From assembly GCA_015679605.1 (NCBI GenBank), contig JAAAVE010000867.1:1-10206 (forward strand): DNA of 10,206 nt, given 5' to 3'. The stretch is from Podila epigama. Its lineage: Eukaryota > Mortierellomycota > Mortierellomycetes > Mortierellales > Mortierellaceae. The notes under the pieces are model-generated. The model did not search any database. It was not told the DNA's origin and was given only the letters and a program-made list of their open reading frames with translations. How positions within the stretch are numbered: position 1 is the stretch's first letter; the number at the start of each line of letters is the position of its first letter. Shown here one piece after another: positions 7,301 to 10,206 of the stretch. The position numbers and the translations under genes were made by a program.

Positions 7301-8108
7301 ATCGTCATCTGCATCCATTTCGGCTACTGGTTCCATACCCTCTTCTCCTACTACCACCGCCGCCGCCACTCTTTCTACACCCCCATCACCCTCTGTTGCT
7401 GCGTTCTGGTCCAAGGCCAACAATGTCATGCCTCCATCGACACAGGCTACTGTTCGAAAATTCCTTCGCCATCCCACTGTCATTTCGATCGTCCGCAGTA
7501 CCTTGGCCATTATTCATTTCGTGGTCGATATCCTAATGAAGAGTCAGCGTAATGGTAATGACTATGAGGCACAAGTCACCATGGATCCAACTGTTGATTC
7601 TGAGCTCTTGCTGGATGAACAGAGTGACGATGGCCATGTTGTCAAAAATTCAGGTGTGGATCCTATTGTGATGCTCAAGAAGGTCCCTCTGGCCAAAAAA
7701 CTCAAGAACCGAAAGTATCACCATGCCAACACTCGATCATCATCGTATTCGTATGATGGTGATGATAGTAGCGCTGCGGAATCAGATGCTATTGTGGAAA
7801 CACGTCGTCAGACAATCGATCGACGCGCCTCTGGGCTGCAACATAGTCATAGTGGGTCAGAGGAAGAGACAAGGACCAAAGTGGTAGACCATGACTTGTG
7901 GACATTGGATGCGGATCAGATCCAACCAGGCGACCGAACCATTTTTTACTCGACCGTGAAAAGCGAGACGGAAGCAGAGCATGGTCGACGATCGACTGAG
8001 GAAGATGCGCTTTCCAAGGCAATGGAGCCCTATCTTTCTGATTCACTGAGTCGTCGTGGCCGCACCCGACACGAGATTCCGTCAGCATCCCAATTTCTGA
8101 GTGTCTAG
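4393..8108 (+). CDS. GCS1: Ceramide glucosyltransferase (GT21), three exons, long C-terminal extension
   Basis: Exons are 4393-4601, 5096-5349 and 6385-8108; introns 494 and 1035 bp; 728 residues. The family enzyme moves glucose from UDP-glucose to ceramide, making glucosylceramide on the Golgi/ER membrane. An N-terminal membrane anchor lies at about 45-69. The catalytic part shows VSIIRPLRGID (D103), QDYPKFEIIFSV, NDPAL and KYPTVDARIIIG, joining across intron 2 to GEKVVGINPKINN. Then come CDS (D184), AED (D278) and RRARW (314-318): the D1-D2-D3-(Q/R)XXRW signature. Hydrophobic segments follow at about 335-352, 358-379 and 396-412, then the family's closing WR region at about 417. Vertebrate enzymes end near here (about 394 residues). 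This one adds roughly 300 residues: a Ser-rich tract (about 443-480), a hydrophobic stretch (519-539) and a charged tail. The start is the first in-frame ATG, in A-rich context. Tail codons end in A/T more often than the catalytic part. Confidence 0.92.
4797..4871. repeat. 17-bp minisatellite in intron 1, degenerating
   Basis: The unit GACAGGCAGGACTGGCA is present in two exact copies (4797-4813, 4814-4830). A third, partial copy follows, then shorter GACAGGCA- and GACACG-like pieces to about 4871. It lies wholly inside the intron. On the minus strand it reads as a Cys/Pro/Val-rich open frame, which is an artefact. Confidence 0.8.
4984..5005. repeat. GGTATCAT tandem repeat
   Basis: Two exact 8-bp GGTATCAT copies plus a partial third lie in intron 1 of the glucosyltransferase gene. 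Confidence 0.65.
5035..5041 (+). promoter_or_regulatory. Branch-point motif TACTAAC in intron 1
   Basis: A perfect match to the TACTAAC branch consensus of fungal introns. The branch adenine is about 55 nt before the chosen acceptor at 5095. This supports that acceptor, though the distance is on the long side. Confidence 0.5.
5461..5480. repeat. TTCTC pentanucleotide repeat
   Basis: Four exact TTCTC units in intron 2 of the glucosyltransferase gene. Confidence 0.7.
5764..5780. repeat. CCAA tetranucleotide repeat
   Basis: About four CCAA units, followed by two imperfect ones, in intron 2 of the glucosyltransferase gene. Confidence 0.65.
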
Positions 8109-8335
8109 CCTAGTGGATAACTTGGTGGTGCCTAGTCCAAGTCCCCACTTTCGTCGTCTATTTCTCTTTTCAACTTAATATTTAGTTCTGTATATAATTT
8201 TTTCTTTTATCTTTTCTTCTCTTTCTCCACTCACCTACCACACTTTTTCACTTTTAATGTTAATAGCCCTTTTTTTCTTTTGCTTTCTCTATTGTTGAGA
8301 TCGATTTAATATACGTTAGTCTATTCTTGTTACAA
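8109..8335. other. Convergent 3' region between the glucosyltransferase and DOM34 genes
   Basis: The 227 bp between two tail-to-tail stop codons must hold both 3' ends. The plus strand is T-rich. No AATAAA occurs on either strand. On the minus strand an ATTAAA variant (plus-strand TTTAAT at 8305-8310), about 26 bases past the DOM34 stop, is a possible poly(A) signal. With so little room, overlapping 3' UTRs are possible. Confidence 0.6.
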
Positions 8336-10039
8336 TTAGCCCAAGATGGAGTCAAAGGGGTCATGGTTATGGTTCGAATGCATTGGTGGCAATTCATCGT
8401 CTTCCGCGTTCTGGTCTTCGTCTCCTGCTGCTGCTTCTTCCTCTTCATCCAAATCTGGCAAAGGAAAGTTCAAAATTGCTGCAACACCAGTCAACTGGTT
8501 CAAATCTAAAAGATTTTTTACAAACAAATATTGAGTTACAAACCTTCAAGTCAAGTCAAGTCATTATGGACATGAATAAAGACAAAAAATGAAAGAGAAT
8601 TGACTTACTCTCGCCAGAAACATGTAGACTCGAAAACACAAAGACCTTGCCTCCAGAGGCACGTGCACTCTCGACCAAGGCAATGTACTGTCGTCGCTTG
8701 GCCACTTCTGCAGCGCGGAAGAGCTCATCCGTCACCAACAACGTGCCGATCGCGCCACGTTCTGCTGCCTTGGACACATCCTTGAAGCCATAAAAGGCAC
8801 GGTCGGGATCCATGTTCATCATCTCATAAAACTGATCCAATGCTTGTACTTCCTGTGCTGCCTTTGTATCTGCCAACTTTGTCTTGATCGCCTGGTCGTT
8901 CATCACCTCTTGCAGTGCCTGCTTGTGACCTGTCGATGTGTGCACCATAATAAACTTGCTACGGTTCTGAAGAATGGTCTTGTTGTCTGTTCTCTATTTT
9001 TTACACGCAACAAAAGACAAACAAGTTACATTAGATGCTAAACGATGAGTTTACTTTTGCATTTCTTGTCATTGTGACAATCAGACATTTTCTTTTTTCT
9101 TTGCAACAATATTCTTGCAAAGACCATCTTACCACTGCCTCTGCAAAAATGTATTCATACAATTGCTCCCGAACAAACCCTGGACTACCGAGGATCACAC
9201 ACTTGACAATTTCAAAATCAATATGGCGCAAAATGGCTTGGTAGATTTGCTCAAAGAATCGTTTCAATCCCTATTGTAGTATCAAGAGGAAGAAGGTGTG
9301 AGTAAGCGATGGTTCCTTTTGGGGGAGGATGTGTATCTGTGTCTGTGTTGCGTGTTGGATAGCTTCCCTCCGCATATTTTTTTTTTCTTCGGGTCCGAGA
9401 GGTATTCCAAGGTCCGACTATCCAATGCTACTGCTGACATCATTTCTATCGCATCTCTGCTTTCCAGTTCAGATGACACAAATGTGCTCGGCGGCGCAGG
9501 CGAAACTTTCATTTTTTACCTTTTCATAGTTGGTAACAGATCCTTTGCGCTTTCTTGGAACAGGACAGTCAATATGCTGGCGAATAATGGTCATACTTGA
9601 GGTCAAGAGACAAATATTGGCCAGTCCTTCCTGACACACAACAGCCGCCACGTCTGCCTTCTTTGCGATATCACACGCTTCCTGGACGCGTTCCAATGCA
9701 ATCACATCCCATTCTGGTTTAATTAACGTAAATTGACGGTTCAATTCCAAGTCGATGGTGTGGAAGGTGCCAAGCTATTTCATGTGAAAAAGAGAGAATA
9801 TCATCATCATCATAACATGCGATTAGTCATCTTTGGGTTTGTTCGTTCAACGCCATTTTTTGGTGAAATCAAGAAGACATTTTTTTACCTTGACGTGTGG
9901 ATTCTCGACAATGACACGACCACTTATCCGCAGCATTCCTACTTGGGTATCAAAGTCTACGTTATCGATTGAGATGCTGAGGGTCAACCTCACCCGCTGG
10001 CTCTCCACTGATCCGGTACTACTCTCGGATTGAATGCGG
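8336..10039 (-). CDS. DOM34: Dom34/Pelota ribosome-rescue factor, last five exons (5' end off the window)
   Basis: Exons in transcript order: 10039-9889, 9774-9520, 9270-9133, 8993-8609 and 8505-8336, with GT-AG introns of 114, 249, 139 and 103 bp. They give 365 residues. Dom34/Pelota is an eRF1-like protein that, with the GTPase Hbs1, splits ribosomes stalled in no-go and non-stop decay. Visible: RIQSESSTGS and ENPHVK of the Sm-like N domain; LGTFHTIDLELNRQFTL; the central-domain DVAAVVCQEGLANICLLT; the basic PRKRKG loop; RHIDFEIVKC and SPGFVREQ; then DTKAAQEVQALDQFYEMM, DPDRAFYG, LLVTDELFR and SSLHVSGE joined to LNQLTGVAAIL. No GGQ is seen, as expected for Pelota rather than eRF1. The C-terminus is an acidic tail (DLDEEEE to EDDELPP) and a short His/Asn/Pro end. 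About 45-50 N-terminal residues are missing because their exon(s) lie beyond the right edge, and the promoter too. The gene is intact otherwise. Confidence 0.93.
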
Positions 10040-10206
10040 CTAAATACAAGAATAAAAATATCTGATCAGAAAGAAAGATCTGCGAATAGACAAAATGTAA
10101 CCATGTAGAAGTGTAGAAGTGTGGAGTTTTTTCTTTCTCTCTTTGCTTGAACACCCTCCTACCTACGCTACTTTTCATTCATTTTTTCTTTTTTCTTTTT
10201 TTTTTT
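10040..10206 (-). other. Partial intron upstream of the first visible DOM34 exon
   Basis: Read on the minus strand this ends in TATTTAG at the acceptor and has pyrimidine-rich stretches and a CTGATC branch-like site. No frame resembles the Pelota N-terminus (the MW and VGD region), so it is taken as intron that continues past the window. Two upstream AGs (TTCGCAG and GATCAG) are possible decoy acceptors. The right edge is a poly-T run on the plus strand. Confidence 0.6.

Noticed and set aside
7139-7510. Antisense open frame of 123 codons inside the glucosyltransferase gene
   Set aside because: Acidic low-complexity shadow of the Ser tract on the other strand; the sense frame has clear family motifs.
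8366-8376. GGTTCGAATGC resembling a tRNA B box
   Set aside because: No A box or cloverleaf around it, and it lies in the last exon of DOM34 on the opposite strand.
1-10206. Search for a novel multi-gene system, mobile element or defence-type cluster
   Set aside because: All three recognised genes belong to well-known housekeeping families. No transposase, reverse transcriptase, terminal inverted repeats or secondary-metabolism genes were seen.

Overview
The window is eukaryotic nuclear DNA, very probably from a filamentous fungus. All three recognisable genes are interrupted by GT-AG introns, most of them 100 to 250 bp. Acceptors are mostly TAG, branch-like CTAAC motifs are present, and the non-coding DNA is full of long T or A homopolymers and short tandem repeats. 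A fungal-type glucosylceramide synthase next to conserved ribosome factors fits an early-diverging, intron-rich lineage such as Mortierellomycota or Mucoromycota. That placement is an inference from style, not a database result.

Layout. Bases 1-1188 are non-coding or unassigned, T-rich then TG-rich, and hold the presumed promoter of the first gene. Bases 1189-3048 (+) encode a four-exon WD40 protein of the Nsa1/WDR74 family, which acts in nucleolar pre-60S assembly. Bases 3049-4392 are a 1.3 kb intergenic region. It has a cluster of tandem repeats, a perfect TGACGTCA palindrome, and a G-depleted, ATG-free pyrimidine-rich stretch leading into the next start codon. Bases 4393-8108 (+) encode a three-exon ceramide glucosyltransferase (GT21, 728 residues) with unusually long introns (494 and 1035 bp) and a long C-terminal extension beyond the usual enzyme. 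Bases 8109-8335 are a short convergent 3' region. Bases 8336-10039 (-) hold the last five exons of Dom34/Pelota, the ribosome-rescue factor. Its first exon(s) lie beyond the right edge, and 10040-10206 is intron.

Two of the three genes serve ribosomes: Nsa1 in large-subunit assembly and Dom34 in rescue of stalled ribosomes. The glucosylceramide synthase serves membrane sphingolipid synthesis. I see no sign that they form one pathway or cluster; they look like ordinary housekeeping neighbours. I found no mobile element, CRISPR array, tRNA, rRNA or snoRNA, and no candidate for a new multi-gene system. The observations most worth following are the long tail of the glucosyltransferase, its two long introns, the ATG-free leader region, and possible alternative splice acceptors in the NSA1 gene.
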